NCBI RefSeq assembly: GCF_003265705.1
Contig: NW_020312785.1
Coordinates: forward strand, 15,814,192 to 15,878,191
Length of the DNA: 64,000 nucleotides
Reading direction: 5' to 3'
Source of the DNA: Callorhinus ursinus
Taxonomy: Eukaryota; Chordata; Mammalia; Carnivora; Otariidae
The translations under genes were made by a program, and so were the position numbers. Every line of letters begins with the position of its first letter. Within the stretch, counting starts at the first letter, position 1. The notes beneath the pieces were generated by a model. That model searched no databases and was not told where the DNA came from. It worked only from the letters and a program-made list of their open reading frames with translations. Of this stretch, positions 1 through 11,614 are shown in pieces.

Positions 1-64
1 TTAAAAAATAAAATAAAATAAAATAAAATAAAATAAAATAAAATAAAATAAAATAAAATAAAAA
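1..64. repeat. (AAAAT)n microsatellite
   Basis: About a dozen near-perfect AAAAT units run from the window edge. Such tracts usually grow from the A-rich tail of a retroposon, whose body would lie to the left of the window; that origin is inference. Confidence 0.9.
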
Positions 65-560
65 GAATGATTATGGGTTATCATAATCACAAGGCAACTC
101 CATTTTAAACTGTTATTCCAAATGTGGTATAAATGCTGAAGCAAATCAACAAAACCCTGTGGTCAGATGTGTGGCTATTGATGTAGCAAATGTATTTGTC
201 TCCAAGTGATTTGGAAAAAAGACCAGAAGCAGTTCACTTTTACCTGGCAGACAACAGTATTCCTTCAATTTCACACCTCAGCTTTACGTCAATCCTGCAA
301 TCTGCTACAATCTAAGCTGCCGAGATTTTGATCTTGACATCCCACCGAGTATCACACTGTTTCACTATTTTGTTGACACGACCTAATGAAAGAAGCAAAA
401 ATAAATCAGATGCTTTGGTAGCATGCATTATTTTAGAGGTTAAGAAAGAAACACAAAAGAAATTCAGGGACCCACACTTTTAGTAATTTCTATTGGTTTT
501 GTGGTCAAAAGCATGTCAGGATATCCTCCTCTAAAGTGGAAAAAAAAAAAATGCTGCATT
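65..560. other. Unassigned AT-rich sequence
   Basis: I see no gene or recognisable repeat here. The end of this stretch may already belong to the retroviral remnant that follows. Confidence 0.5.
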
Positions 561-1050
561 TTTCATTGCCCGTCATTAATACGGAAGCACAGCACTCAGT
601 GGCCGTCTTTGGATTTTGGAGACAACATGCTACATTTGAGTGAGCTACTCTGGCACATTTACTGTGAAACCAGGAAGGTTGCCATCTTTGTGCAGGGCCA
701 AGAACCAGGAAAGCTCTGTAGCAGATCCAGAAATTATAGAAGCACTCTGCACTTGTAATTTATAAAACAACAATGAACTCAACAGATCTGTGGCAAATAG
801 GAATGCCTCAATAAGTTCTAGAGAATCCTAAGTAAATCTGTACAGAAAACCCCAGGGCTAAGGAGTAAACTCACGCCCTCTTCCACAGATAACTATTATT
901 TTTTGAGAAACAGTACCTCAGATGATACCAGGATATGGAAGAAAATGAAAATCAGATCATTGGTGACCAAGTGAATATGCAACCTGAGTTGTTCATTATG
1001 GGCTATTACCTTGCCCACAAGCTTGTTATTGAACTGATATTGGCAGAAGT
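561..1050 (+). mobile_element. Decayed ERV-L-like pol remnant (end of RT into RNase H)
   Basis: An open frame at 501-758 and the sequence after it resemble the pol region of ancient ERV-L-type endogenous retroviruses. The reading frame shows a run containing HSTQWPSLDFGDN and later ETRKVAIF, in the order expected for the end of the reverse transcriptase and the connection to RNase H. Further on, around 885-1020, the DNA resembles the RNase H part (a CTTCCACAGATAACTA stretch, then TGCAACCTGAGTTG), but in shifted frames and with stops. No LTR, gag or integrase was found beside it. The fragment cannot encode an active protein. Family assignment rests on recall of the pattern and was not searched; class III (ERV-L) is likely, another ERV class is possible. 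Confidence 0.6.
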
Positions 1051-1695
1051 AGTTGAGTTTACTAAAAACATTTCTTGGAAGACAGAGGGAGAGAGCACAG
1101 TAGAGTTGTTTTAGGTGTGCAGTATGCTGAACAACAGGTTGTGTTAAGTCAGGTAATAAGCATAAAAGTGCTTGTATGGGACGTGCAGAATAAAATACCT
1201 ATCAAAGAGAATTTAATTGATTTCACTTTCCTACAGTTCTAGCCTATAATTGCTTTCCGATTAAAATATATAATTGTTAAATATATAGACTGTTCATTAT
1301 CATTGGCTATTTCACTATCTGTTTTAATGGGTAAGTAATAATGTTATATTATAAAATACAATAAAATTAAGATAAGCAGTCATAGAAACACTGCTCATCA
1401 TTATATTGGATTATAATATATTATTTTTTGATTTTGCATTTAGTTTTCATTGCAAAACACAATTACAGTGGTATTGCTTGCATAGCAAGAGTAAAATCTG
1501 TGTTGGAATTTTTATTTTGCACTTTAAAAATACAAAATAAATCTATTGCTATGTGGCTTAGGAGAACAATAAATGTGTGACTTTATGCTTTAAGCAAACG
1601 TATCCTCTCTTTCCTAAAAAGATAAGATTCTATTCAACTGTTTAGTCATAGATTATATATATGTGAGGCAAAAGTAATTGTAGAAGTAAAGTAGT
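1051..1695. other. Unassigned AT-rich sequence
   Basis: No gene or clear repeat seen. The first part could be a continuation of the retroviral remnant but is too diverged for me to claim it. Confidence 0.5.
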
Positions 1696-1699
1696 TTCT

Positions 1700-1812
1700 T
1701 CATTATATCAATGAGGAAACCAAACCAAGAGCATTAAAGACCTAGGCTGGTTCATACAATTAAATTGGGCAGAACTGAGTCAAATACATGTTTCTGAGCC
1801 TATTTCAATAAA
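1700..1812 (+). repeat. MIR-like SINE fragment
   Basis: A segment with ATCAATGAGGAAACCAAACC, then a stretch resembling the accession of small direct motifs in the MIR 3' half (AAGACCTAGGCTGGTTCATA, then GCAGAACTGAGTC). The order fits the MIR consensus, but divergence is high. Confidence 0.45.
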
Positions 1813-2386
1813 CCTTTGTCAACCTATTATACTTCTGTGAAAAAATAATTTTAATCTTTCTCTTTTTCTTTGAATTCAATTTTTCTAAAAATTCAAATAA
1901 TTTATATCAAAATTCATTTAAAAAAATGAGCAGTTTTGAGAGTGACAATATTTGTTTTTCCTCCTTTCCTATCCCCTGATAGGGACTTTCATTGTTTTCA
2001 GTTAGCCAGAGTATGGAATTATTTTTGTTATAATGCAAGGCATACAATTTTAAAACTAATAGATATTTATAGAATACCCATTGTCTATTTTATGTTCACA
2101 GCTAAATGCAACCATGGTCTTTTCTTTAAGGTATATGAGATCTCCTTGTGAACACATAGAAAACACACACAAGATTACATAACAATATGAGTAATTGTGG
2201 CACTTCATCATAGTTTGGAAAAATAGAGAAGCATAAAGGACATGATTGCCCTTGGAGGAAGTATAAAGTTTAGATAGTCTAAGAAGTGAAAGATTTCTAC
2301 AAAGAGTTGATGGAACTATTCTGCACATGAACATATGGTTTCCCACCAAATATTATTTATTCTTATAAATATTTATTCTTCCCAAA
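1813..2386. other. Unassigned AT-rich sequence
   Basis: Two overlapping open frames on opposite strands (71 and 97 codons) have no recognisable motif and no codon bias; I read them as chance. No repeat recognised. Confidence 0.5.
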
Positions 2387-2402
2387 GAAATAATTATTTT
2401 AT

Positions 2403-2601
2403 TTTATTTTTTTTTTTAAAGATTTTGTTTATTTGACAGAGAGAGACACAGCGAGAGAGGGAACACAAGCAGGGGGAGTGGGAGAGGGAGAAGCAGGCTT
2501 CCCGTGGAGCAGGGAACCCGATGTGGGGCTCGATCCCAGGACCCTGGGATCATGACCTGAGCTGAAGGCAGACGCTTAATGACTGAGCCACCCAGGCACC
2601 T
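2403..2601 (-). mobile_element. Can-SINE, nearly full length
   Basis: Read on the minus strand it has the tRNA-like head, the pyrimidine-rich region with the CTCCCCCTGCTTGTGTTCCC type, and an AAAATCTTTAAA tail. It is flanked by a perfect 16-bp TSD, GAAATAATTATTTTAT, at 2387-2402 and 2602-2617, which proves insertion by target-primed reverse transcription. Confidence 0.95.
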
Positions 2602-2617
2602 GAAATAATTATTTTAT

Positions 2618-2999
2618 ACATGAAAATAAGTAAAGGCAATTAACTCAATAAATAAATAAACTCAAAGTGAATATATTGCTATCAATAATTTATTTAATAA
2701 AGGTATCATCAGACATATTTTGTGCCATCTGCTTTATTCCAGTTTTCCCTTCCTTCCACTGTCACAAAAAAAAATGATGGAGAATTTCTAATAACATTTA
2801 TGTTTATGTTTATTAATCTTGAGAGAAAGAAGAACATAATTACATGTGCATGTTAAGACAGACACTATCATTAAATAGTTGCATTATTGGACAAGTTTCT
2901 TGCGTTCGTGGCTAAATTCCTTATTTGTAATCTAAGTGGTAAAATAATTGCTGAAATACTGTGTTGAATATGTTATTGTTTCCATATATTCTGATTCCT
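2618..2999. other. Unassigned AT-rich sequence
   Basis: No gene or recognised repeat. A short AATAAATAAATAAA tract lies near 2646. Confidence 0.5.
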
Positions 3000-3243
3000 T
3001 CCTTTCATGGTCCACTCTGTGGGAGGATTGCTTATGTCCATTATGTTGAACTGAAGACCCATATGGCTTGCATTAGCTTTAACAGCAGTGTGTGACTCTC
3101 CATCTCTCTTTTCCCTTTTCTAATATGTCCAGAGAGACTGCCTTATCATCTGCATCCTGGGATGTAGGTGATATGGAGCAGATCTATGGCCAATCTACAA
3201 TTGACATGATCATGGGCAAGAAATAAAACCTTATTGTGGTGAC
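3000..3243 (+). repeat. Ancient LTR-like repeat, MaLR/ERV-L type (family not fixed)
   Basis: The end of the segment has GGGCAAGAAATAAAACCTTA preceded by an ATGGAGCAGATCTATGGCCA stretch. This is the order seen in old MaLR/ERV-L LTRs, where the AATAAA is the polyadenylation signal. The 5' part is weaker. Recognition is by recall only. Confidence 0.45.
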
Positions 3244-3244
3244 G

Positions 3245-4690
3245 AAAGATTTTAAGGACATTTTTTAATGGAAGCAAAACTTATATTTCAACTGATAAAG
3301 CTACCATTAGTTAGTAAATGTATAATGATGCCTACTATTCAAAGTTTACATCTTACCCGTTAAATGTGCCAATGATGTTTTATATATTAATATGTAAACA
3401 TAAGCATAACCACAATAATAAATAGTTCTACCTGATTATTATGAGTCTGAGAAGCCCATCAATTAAACCAACAACTAAGTAGAGATGACCCCTCAGATAC
3501 TTTCAGATTCTTGGAAATTAACAAGTCTCTCCTGTTCTCCATTATTTGTCAAGTTTCTTTAACGGGAAAAAAAGGGTGTTTCATTCTAAAACCTAGACTG
3601 ATACTTGTGAAGTTATCACATCCTTTTTGGAAGATTATTTGCTCACCTCATTCTTTTGCCTTGATTCTCCTGAATAATACACTTTTTGCTTCTGCATATG
3701 AAAAATAAAAGATAAGACTGTTCTTGTTATAAGGAGAGAAGCATTTTGAATACTGTGTGATTCATATTCACAATAAACTTTAAAGGCTTTTAGTAAAGGA
3801 AGCCAGATAATCTGTATTGTTAAGTTAAAGTTCTTATTCATGTAGTATTTGAAACTATCAAGAATAACAAAAATATTTTGAGTTTATTTTTCAAACTAAA
3901 AGAAAATGTTATGGATTCAACATGCTTTTTTTTTCAACATACTGAAATGGTAAACTTTCATTTGTTTTTAACAATTACCTAAGGACTTTTTAAAATTATT
4001 TCAATTTGCATTATCTCACTTCCTTTTCCTGTAGATCAAAATTAAACAAATATGGAGATAATTTCTAGCTTGGAAAAACTGTGCTTATTTATCTCATTTT
4101 GCATCTTAAATGGGAAAGAATTTAATACATTTTTCTTTAATTATTCTTTAAATTTTATTACCAAGTATTTTTTCATATATTGGAAAATCAAAATTCCCTG
4201 AGGAATGTAATTTTCTGTGGAAAAATAATGAAGTGTTAAGAGCGCATTGATTCTTTTTACTTTTAGATTCCCTTAGTGACAGAGACTATATACCCTGTGC
4301 TCCATCTTGACAAAGTAGAACTCAAACTCTGTCATTTTGATTGACATGAAAAAAATTGAAAAGATTGGAAATTTGATGAGGGTGAAATAAAATATGGGTC
4401 TTCGCAGCTTTTCATTATCGTGAAATTGATATCAAGAAGATTAATGTTTTTAGATACTATTTTAAGTTGTGTCAATTATATTTGTGATTATGATTCTATG
4501 CTAATATATCTATTTTGTTGTTTTTATTAGAGCTCACTAGTCAGGATATCTCAATTAATTTTAAATAATAATTATTGAGGTGTTTAAGGGAAAAAGAATT
4601 TTCAGCCAAATCTAATTTTCTTATCTTAAATCTGAAGGCAAAGATAGCAATTAGACTTTGCTGCATTCTATACGTCACATAAACCAGTGG
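3245..4690. other. Unassigned AT-rich sequence
   Basis: Very AT-rich with no motif I recognise. Open frames near 3511-3841 overlap on opposite strands and look like chance. Confidence 0.5.
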
Positions 4691-4694
4691 ATGC

Positions 4695-4834
4695 TCTATG
4701 TCATCTATTCAAATATCACAACCTAATGAAGTAGGAAATGTCATTATCCTTATCCTATAGGTAGTAAAACTTAGCTCAGAGAGATTAGTGATCTTTCTCA
4801 AAACCACACCAGAGCATGTGGCAGAACATTCAAA

Positions 4835-4835
<1 letters not shown>
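4695..4835 (+). repeat. MIR fragment
   Basis: AATGAAGTAGGAAATGTCAT, then ATCCTATAGGTAGTAAAAC and an AGCTCAGAGAGATTAGTGAT stretch match the order of the MIR core and 3' half (small interspersed tRNA-derived repeat shared by mammals). Confidence 0.65.

Positions 4836-4869
<34 letters not shown>
4836..4869. repeat. Poly(A) run of about 33 bases
   Basis: An uninterrupted A run directly after the MIR fragment. No young retroposon body precedes it, so it may be an expanded A tract rather than a tail. It also creates a false poly-Phe frame on the minus strand (4709-4894). Confidence 0.9.
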
Positions 4870-4873
<4 letters not shown>

Positions 4874-4959
4874 AGAACAAAAAACCTGTGCCATTTAAAG
4901 GTAGCATAAATGTTTATGCTACCTCGCAGTTTACTGATGAAAACATTTTGCAAAGGTAA

Positions 4960-5230
4960 TAAGATCACAGTTTTTATTGTGGTTGTTATTTAGTTTATGC
5001 TTATGTATTATTTTATGTTTAATGAAGTACAAAAATCAATACAGTACACAAGCCTAGTGTTTAGCTTGATAAATTTAACAAATATATTCATTTATGTTAC
5101 TATAACTACCATCCAGATGAAGACCTAGAATATTACCATCACTCAATAAGATGCATCATATCCACTCTCAATCAATATCATTTTTTGACTTGTTTTCACA
5201 TATGTCACACATATCAACCTCAAAATATCT
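4960..5230 (-). repeat. Old L1 (L1M) 3' UTR fragment, probable
   Basis: On the plus strand the stretch with ACTACCATCCAGATGAAGAC then ATATTACCATCACTCAATAAG resembles the reverse of L1M 3' UTRs. Highly diverged; no ends visible. Confidence 0.45.
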
Positions 5231-5945
5231 TATTTTCTACAAGGTATCAATTTATAACCCATTGGCTCAACATATTCAAAGAAGAAGCATTGCCCATGCC
5301 AAGAATGTGTAGGGAAATTTGTAGCTTGTGTTATGTGAGAATGTGTAGTTTACTATTATGACAACTGACAAAATATTAGAACAGTAGATTAAAAATATAA
5401 GTGGTAGAAATTCTATTAATAATATAAGTGGGAGAAATATTTCCATGATTAGGAAATATTGGGATCATCATGATTTCCTATGATGGCATCATATATTAAT
5501 GTCTGAATTTGCTTCTTAATTCATTTGAAAAGATTTATTGAATAAGAATCAACACAAGTAATGATGTACAAAAGATATGGTTCAAATATGTGAAACACAT
5601 AGTCCCTAGGACTTAGTGATGTACTGTTTAATAAATGAGGTAAGTTCAATGGATGCACAACTTTTAATACAAATGTCCTCTGAATCAGGTGACAGCAGTA
5701 ATGCTATTGGGAATTCAGAGAAGAAGAAGTTAAGTGTGTGTATATGTGTGATGAATAAAAGTATTTAAAGATTTTAAATTCTATGCTGGTTTCCCTGTTT
5801 TATAAATTTTTAGGATCTTTTAAGACTTATATGTGAATTGAGCCATGAGACTATAATTTTAGAGAAAAGTAGGAAATTTTAATAGAAATTTACTAATAAA
5901 ATATGTCCAATAACAATATTTAAGTAAAATGCTATCCAGAAGGTT
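5231..5945. other. Unassigned AT-rich sequence
   Basis: No gene or clear repeat recognised. Confidence 0.5.
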
Positions 5946-6317
5946 TAAAAAAAGATAGGCTTCCAACAGACACACGAAAAGGTACTCAACATCACTAATT
6001 ATCAGGAGATGCAAATCAAAACCACACTATGATATCACATCACACCTGTCAGAATGGCTAAAATCAAAAACACAAGAAACAACAAGTATTAGTGAGGATG
6101 AAAAAGGAATCCTTATGCACTGTTGGTGGGAATGCAAACTGCATTTTATAATTTAGTAATTATACTTAGTAGTTTAATAATTATATTTTGAGAAACCTCC
6201 AGAGGGTGCAGCCCATCTGGAGGTTCCTCAAAACATTAAAAATAGATTTACCATATGACCCAGTAATTGCACTACTGGGTATTTACCCAAAGAAGACAAA
6301 AACACTAATTCAAAAGG

Positions 6318-6531
6318 GGGAGACGAACCATGAGAGACTATGGACTCTGAGAAACAAACTGAGGGTTCTAGAGGGGAGGGGGGTGGGGGATGTGTTAACC
6401 TGGTGATGGGTATTAAGGAGGGCACGTTCTGCGCATGGAGCACTGGGTGTCATATATGCAAACAATGAATCATGGAACACTACATCAAAAACGATATAAT
6501 GTATGGTGATTAACATAACATAATAAAAAAA
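6318..6531 (+). mobile_element. Short 5'-truncated younger L1 nested in the older L1
   Basis: A complete carnivore L1 3' end (ACCATGAGAGACTATGGACT, then GGAGCACTGGGTGTCATATA, then AATCATGGAACACTACATCA, ending in AATAAAAAAAA) interrupts the host L1 between TACCCAAAGAAGACAAAAAC...ATTCAAAAGG and GGATACATACCTCCC, which are contiguous in other L1 copies. The host sequence resumes exactly, so this is a later insertion. The duplicated target is only a few bases (AAAAGG) as far as I can see. Confidence 0.85.
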
Positions 6532-6629
6532 AGGATACATACCTCCCTATATTTACTTCTGCATTAGTTACAATAGCCAAGATATGGAAGCAGTTCAAGT
6601 GTCCATGGATAGATACATGGATAAAGAAG

Positions 6630-6654
6630 ATATGTGTATACACACACATACACA

Positions 6655-6685
<31 letters not shown>

Positions 6686-6686
6686 C
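6630..6686. repeat. (CA)n microsatellite inside L1
   Basis: TGTGTATACACACACATACA leads into at least 13 CA units. It sits where other L1 copies have a short TATATATACA tract just before TGGAATAT. Confidence 0.95.
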
Positions 6687-7089
6687 AATAATGGAATATC
6701 ACTCAGCCATAAAAAAGAATGAAATTTTGTCAACTGCAACAACATGTATAGACCTACAGAGTACAACGCTAAGCAAAGTAAGTCAGTCAGAGAAAGACAA
6801 ATACCATATGATTTCACTTATATGTGGAATTTAAGGAACAACATAAATGAACAAAGAAAAAAAGAGAGACATGACAAAAACAAAAACAGACTCTTAACTA
6901 TAGAGAACAAACTGATGGTTACCAGAGGGGAGTGGGTGGGGGATGAGTGAAACAGGCGATGGGGATTAAGACTATGCTTATCATGATGAGCACTGAGGAA
7001 TGTATAAAACTATTGAATCACTATATTGTAAACCTGAAACTAATATAACACTTCGTGTTAACTATACAGGGATTAAAATTTTAAAAATA

Positions 7090-7965
7090 CTGGAAAAAGG
7101 TGAATAAGAAAAAAAATACAGACTTTATATATGAAAGAAAACTGAGGTAAATTTTTATTGGCATTACTTTTATTAAAAAAAACTTCTAAAATAAATACAC
7201 TGAGCAGATCATTTTGTTTTAGTACTAAAAACAAAGCACAACAAAACAAAAGTAATAGTCTTTCTTCCATTCCTATTGAGTATAAGTTACAAAACGTTTA
7301 CAAAAGTCTTTTGTTTAAGTATTTAAGAAAATGATATAACTTTTTATTAGTAAGACCTAAGCACTTATTTATTCATTTATGTCTTGTTTTGTTTGGTTTT
7401 GTTCTTAGCCTTGGCTGTGGACATGGTAACCTAAAAAGAAGAGACAAATATTTTCTTTTTACTTACCTTTAAGTTTATAACTTTATATTAATGTACCATA
7501 TTAGAAATAAAATGAGATGAAAAAATATTCCCTTGAAAAAAATTAGAAAATCCAGACCTGAGAAGCAAATTTATTTCAGCATGAATTCAAGTGAGAAGGA
7601 GAAAGTTACATTTGGATAGGGCGGTGTTACTGCTGAGCAAAAATGATGAAATTGGAGCATGGAAGGAGTATATGGAACATTACTAGAAACAAATGTCTTT
7701 TGCATATACTTTGCTATGCTATCATTTATTCATATTTTCTCACCAATACCACAGCCCTGTCCAAATCCAAATTTCTATTACCTAGGTTAGGTAGTCTCAC
7801 TTTAAAGCCATCATCAAATAATTCATATGGCCACTTGATCCATACACTTCCTTAATTTTCTCATCAAGTTCCTAGGTTTTAACTTTTATCTACATACAAT
7901 GACTCTGTAAATTACATACAATAATAAATAAAAATACTAAATAGCACCATATTAATATCTCTTCC
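7090..7965. other. Unassigned sequence
   Basis: No gene or clear repeat. Open frames of 65-70 codons show no motif. Confidence 0.5.
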
Positions 7966-7969
7966 TTAC

Positions 7970-8360
7970 CCTCCACATCCAGCCCATCTACTGTCTCTAT
8001 CTTCAAAACTATATTCTTAATCTGATCAGTCATTATCACATCCACAGCCACTACCTTGGAGGTAACCACTAACTTGTCTCTCTTTAATTATCTAAATACC
8101 CTCTGCATCAGTTAACGAGTTTCTCACTCTGCTAAAAATGTAATCTTGACATGGCAGTCACAGACGTTCTTTAACATGTTTAGTAGGTTCACTGTCTCCT
8201 CACAATATTATGACTACCCATTTTTCCAGAGTGCTTACAATAGTCTAAAAAGAGCTGTAGTGCTAATGCCTTCCCTCTGCACACTCTGTTCTCATCTCAT
8301 TCTTCTCATTTTCTCTGCTTCAGGCACACTGGCTCCCTGCTTGGATTGACTATTACTGAA
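7970..8360 (+). repeat. Ancient LINE (L2-like) fragment, tentative
   Basis: The sequence has the base composition and word order of old L2-type LINEs (CCACAGCCACTACCTTGGAG; later CTCTGCACACTCTGTTCTCA and TTCAGGCACACTGGCTCCCT). Recognition is weak. Confidence 0.4.
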
Positions 8361-8369
8361 ATTCTAGAC

Positions 8370-9490
8370 TTTGGTCTACTGGTCTTTTTCCTTCCTAATA
8401 CCTCTGCCTAATTTGAGCTTCTCTCTGATAGCTACATGGTTAAAACACATCTTTTACACTAAAACCCCAACCAGCACTTCTTTTAAATCCCACATTCTAT
8501 AGGAGTGACTTGCAAATTTGTGTCTCTTTTCCATGAACATTTTATACTTCTGTCAAATATGTATGTATTAATAAAATTTTGTAGTACTGCATATTTTTGA
8601 GTTTTTGTCTATTTTTTTAATTCAAAATGGAAAAAAGTAAAGAAAATTGTAAGAAGAGACTAAATTAGATAATATTTTTACTTTTATCTGACCTCTTTGC
8701 TTTGCTTTGTATTGCATTTCCAAGATAAATGTGTACATTTTCATTCTTTGTGTGCAACTTATTGTGAAAACTCTTTTTCCATTAAGTAAAAAGGTCAGTA
8801 TTGAAAAAAAAGTTAGACTTTAAAATAAAAGCATGCATTGAATATGCATGAATTCAGCCAACAAATATTGAGTAAGCACCAAAGAGTGCTAGGAATATGA
8901 TTTAGAGTTCATTGACATATATTGAAATGTGTGTATATGTTTATTTTTCACCATACTTTTATAAATATAATTTTTATCACTGAAATATATTAATTGCTAC
9001 ATTTTATAATCTCATGAATAAAATATGATTATGCAGTAATATTGAATTTTTATATTTAGCTCCGTTGGCAAAAAAAATACACTTTGTTGACAGTTAAACA
9101 ATATTGTGACATGTTTATGGCTCAACAATGAGAACCAATTTGAGGCTGATAGAAATGCAAACTAGTCTGCAAGGACGCATCATTCATATTGCATGTTGAT
9201 ATTTTCAGACTCAGTGTAGTTTATTTTACATCCCAGGAAAACCAAGAGTTCATCTATCACCTGCTTAATTGTCTGTGGCAAACATTCAGGCCTAAGGAGT
9301 CAATGTTGAAAGCATACCATCAGCGTAGGAAGAACAAACAGGCTGTTTCCAAACAATACCTTTCATATCTCCTCTCCTCTTAGTGAACATAAAGATGAAA
9401 CAATTGAAAAGGAAAAGGAGTAAAGACAAGAAGTGCAGTAGGTGATAATGAAGGAGATGATGACGATGAAAACCAATAAACATTGTAGAT
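8370..9490. other. Unassigned sequence
   Basis: No gene or repeat recognised. Chance open frames of 63-64 codons overlap on opposite strands at 9189-9483. Confidence 0.5.
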
Positions 9491-9494
9491 AGGT

Positions 9495-9685
9495 ACTCAG
9501 GCTCTTGGTTTTTGATAGATGGATTAGAATCTCATCCATGTCACTTAGAAATTATATGGCTTTGGACAGGCAATTTACCTTCTTTGTGCCTCAGCTTACG
9601 TATCCTAAAATACAGATATTAATCAGATCCACCTGGGCTTTCTTAAAGAGACTTAAGACATATAATGCATTTAGTCTGCTCTCTG
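9495..9685 (+). repeat. MIR
   Basis: GGCTTTGGACAGGCAATTTA, then TTTGTGCCTCAGCTTACGTA and AAAATACAGATATTAATCAG follow the MIR core in the right order. The 83-codon open frame here (9505-9756) is therefore repeat-derived and not a gene. Confidence 0.75.
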
Positions 9686-9689
9686 GATT

Positions 9690-11330
9690 CGCTTTTCTTG
9701 TTACCCTGTCAAAATGTGATTCTTTCTTCTACAAAGTTGAAGAAGAAGAAGAATGAGGATGCTTATGAATATCAGACACACGAGATTTTTTGTTTGTGAA
9801 AAATAAGAGCCTAAGGGGCTGAATTTCTTGATAGAACTCTCTCCTTTAAGGGCATACCTGTGGCAGTACCTGATTCTTCTATGCTTGTTTCTATTCTCCG
9901 CATGTTAAATTGAAGAAGTCTCTTTTCCATTCAAACATATAGTTGCTAGTCTAGATTTTTGCCTCTCTTCAAGATAAACTAGGTTGATTTAGCATCTGAG
10001 GGGGAAAAATCAAATCCTCTTTTCATACACTAGATTTTAATATTTTGCGGTGTTGAGGCTGTAACAGTTCACTCCAAATTTGTATTCTTGATTTTTTTTC
10101 AGCAGTAGCTGAAATATTGCAGATATTAATGGAACTCTCTCTTTCTCAAAGACATATATCTTCTCTCAGCTCACAAATTGGGAAGATTTCAAATTACATT
10201 TTGAAGAATCATAGGAATAGAAAAATAATTGCAAGTAATTTATTTTTCAGCCCCATCGAAGGACGTCTGAATTCCCCTTTCTTCTAGGGGGGAAGTTATA
10301 CTTCACTCTGAAGTCATTTGCTTCCCTAAGCTCTCATGCCACCACGAAAATTTGGGGGCACTAATGGGATCCACTTGGATTTCCATCATAAATTTTTAGA
10401 AAAAAACTGCATGTGTCCCCCTGGACATGAACTATTCAAGATACTTTGTGATTTCTCCAGCAACTCAAACCATGGTATTTAACAACGATGATGAATGCCT
10501 TTGAAGGCTCTTTATCACCTCATTTGCTTCTCAGATCCCTTAAGTTTTCCAGATCACTGTTTTTCTGGGATACATATCTGCTATCTAATTCCCCAAACTT
10601 CTGAGCTAGCCTGAAACTAACGCATAATTTTCCAAAAGCTATATATAACTTTCCTTTCTTTTTCTTTTTCCCTTTTATTTAAGAATTGGAAAAATTTTCT
10701 TATATATATAAAAGTCTGTTATTGATTGTCCAGTTGACAAGCAGAACCAGAATATTCAATTCTGATGCAACTTTTACAATACAAAAGCATTAAGAGACCC
10801 TTGCTTGTGCAAAATTTATGGGCAAAAATTATAATCCTAACTCTAATCTTTATCTAACTTAGTAAAATCCTTTAAAGGAATACAGAGAGGAATTACTTAA
10901 CAATATCTTTCCCAACTGCTTCTACATATTTTTGGACCAAATTTATTGTTCAGTATGTGTACAGTTTATGAAATAAAAGCAAAAACAAATGTGCTAACCT
11001 TTCCCAGTCACCATTTCCATACCAACAAGGGAGAAAAGACAAGTTTGGATGCTATAGAATGTGGAAGTGATTGGTTTTGAAGTGACTTTTTATAAAACAT
11101 GAATATTAAAGCATTGAATCTGCCAAGATAATAAAAGTAATTAGTGAATATCCTAACAATCTTCCCATGGATATGTACAGCAAAAAGATAGATATATAAT
11201 ATAATCATAATAGTGTTATCTTACATATACTAATTGAATATGCAGTATTAACTTTATTTCACTTTAAATAAATGGAAGTGACATTAAAGAATTCGAAGAA
11301 AGTATATAAAAATTTTTATAATATATTTAC
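9690..11330. other. Unassigned sequence, somewhat less AT-rich
   Basis: No gene or recognised repeat. 9990-10600 has a mixed composition and could be single-copy DNA. Confidence 0.5.
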
Positions 11331-11334
11331 CATA

Positions 11335-11612
11335 CAGATCGTCCTCAACTTATGATAGGGCTGCATCCCAATAGGGTCAATGTAAGTTGAAAATATTTCA
11401 AATTGGAAATGCATTTAATACACATAACTTACCAGTGGATGTTTGGCATCCATCATATCATTGCTAAATACCATAGTCCGAGTTGCTGGAGACATCACAA
11501 ACTATCTCAGTAGTTCGAACATCATAGCTCCTTAGCCTAGCATAACTTAAGTGTGCTCAGAACACTTACATTAGCCTATAGTTAGGCAAAATCATCGAAA
11601 GAGAACAAGTTG
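11335..11612 (-). mobile_element. Tigger-like (Tc1/mariner) DNA transposon remnant
   Basis: The left edge, after a TA dinucleotide, reads CAGATCGTCCTCAACTTATG with a GTAAGTTGAAAATATTTC stretch farther in, resembling the terminal repeat of a Tigger-type MITE. Farther in, GTGCTCAGAACACTTACATT and TAGCCTATAGTTAGGCAAAA fit the interior. The other terminal repeat was not found, so the copy is truncated. Family name by recall. Confidence 0.6.
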
Positions 11613-11614
11613 TG

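Larger units (their letters stand above)
5950..7085 (+). mobile_element. L1 3' part (end of ORF2 plus 3' UTR), interrupted
   Basis: Starts with the ORF2 C-terminal coding region (CAACAGACACACGAAAAGGT, TATCAGGAGATGCAAATCAA, TGTTGGTGGGAATGCAAACT), continues through TACCATATGACCCAGTAATT and TGGAATATCACTCAGCCATA, and ends in the 3' UTR with AACCTGAAACTAATATAACA. It is 5' truncated and its frame is broken. It is split by a younger L1 end at 6318-6531 and carries a CA microsatellite at 6630-6686. I found no convincing TSD. Confidence 0.9.

Noticed and set aside
4709..4894. Poly-Phe frame as a membrane peptide
   Set aside because: It is the reverse translation of an A run next to a MIR fragment.
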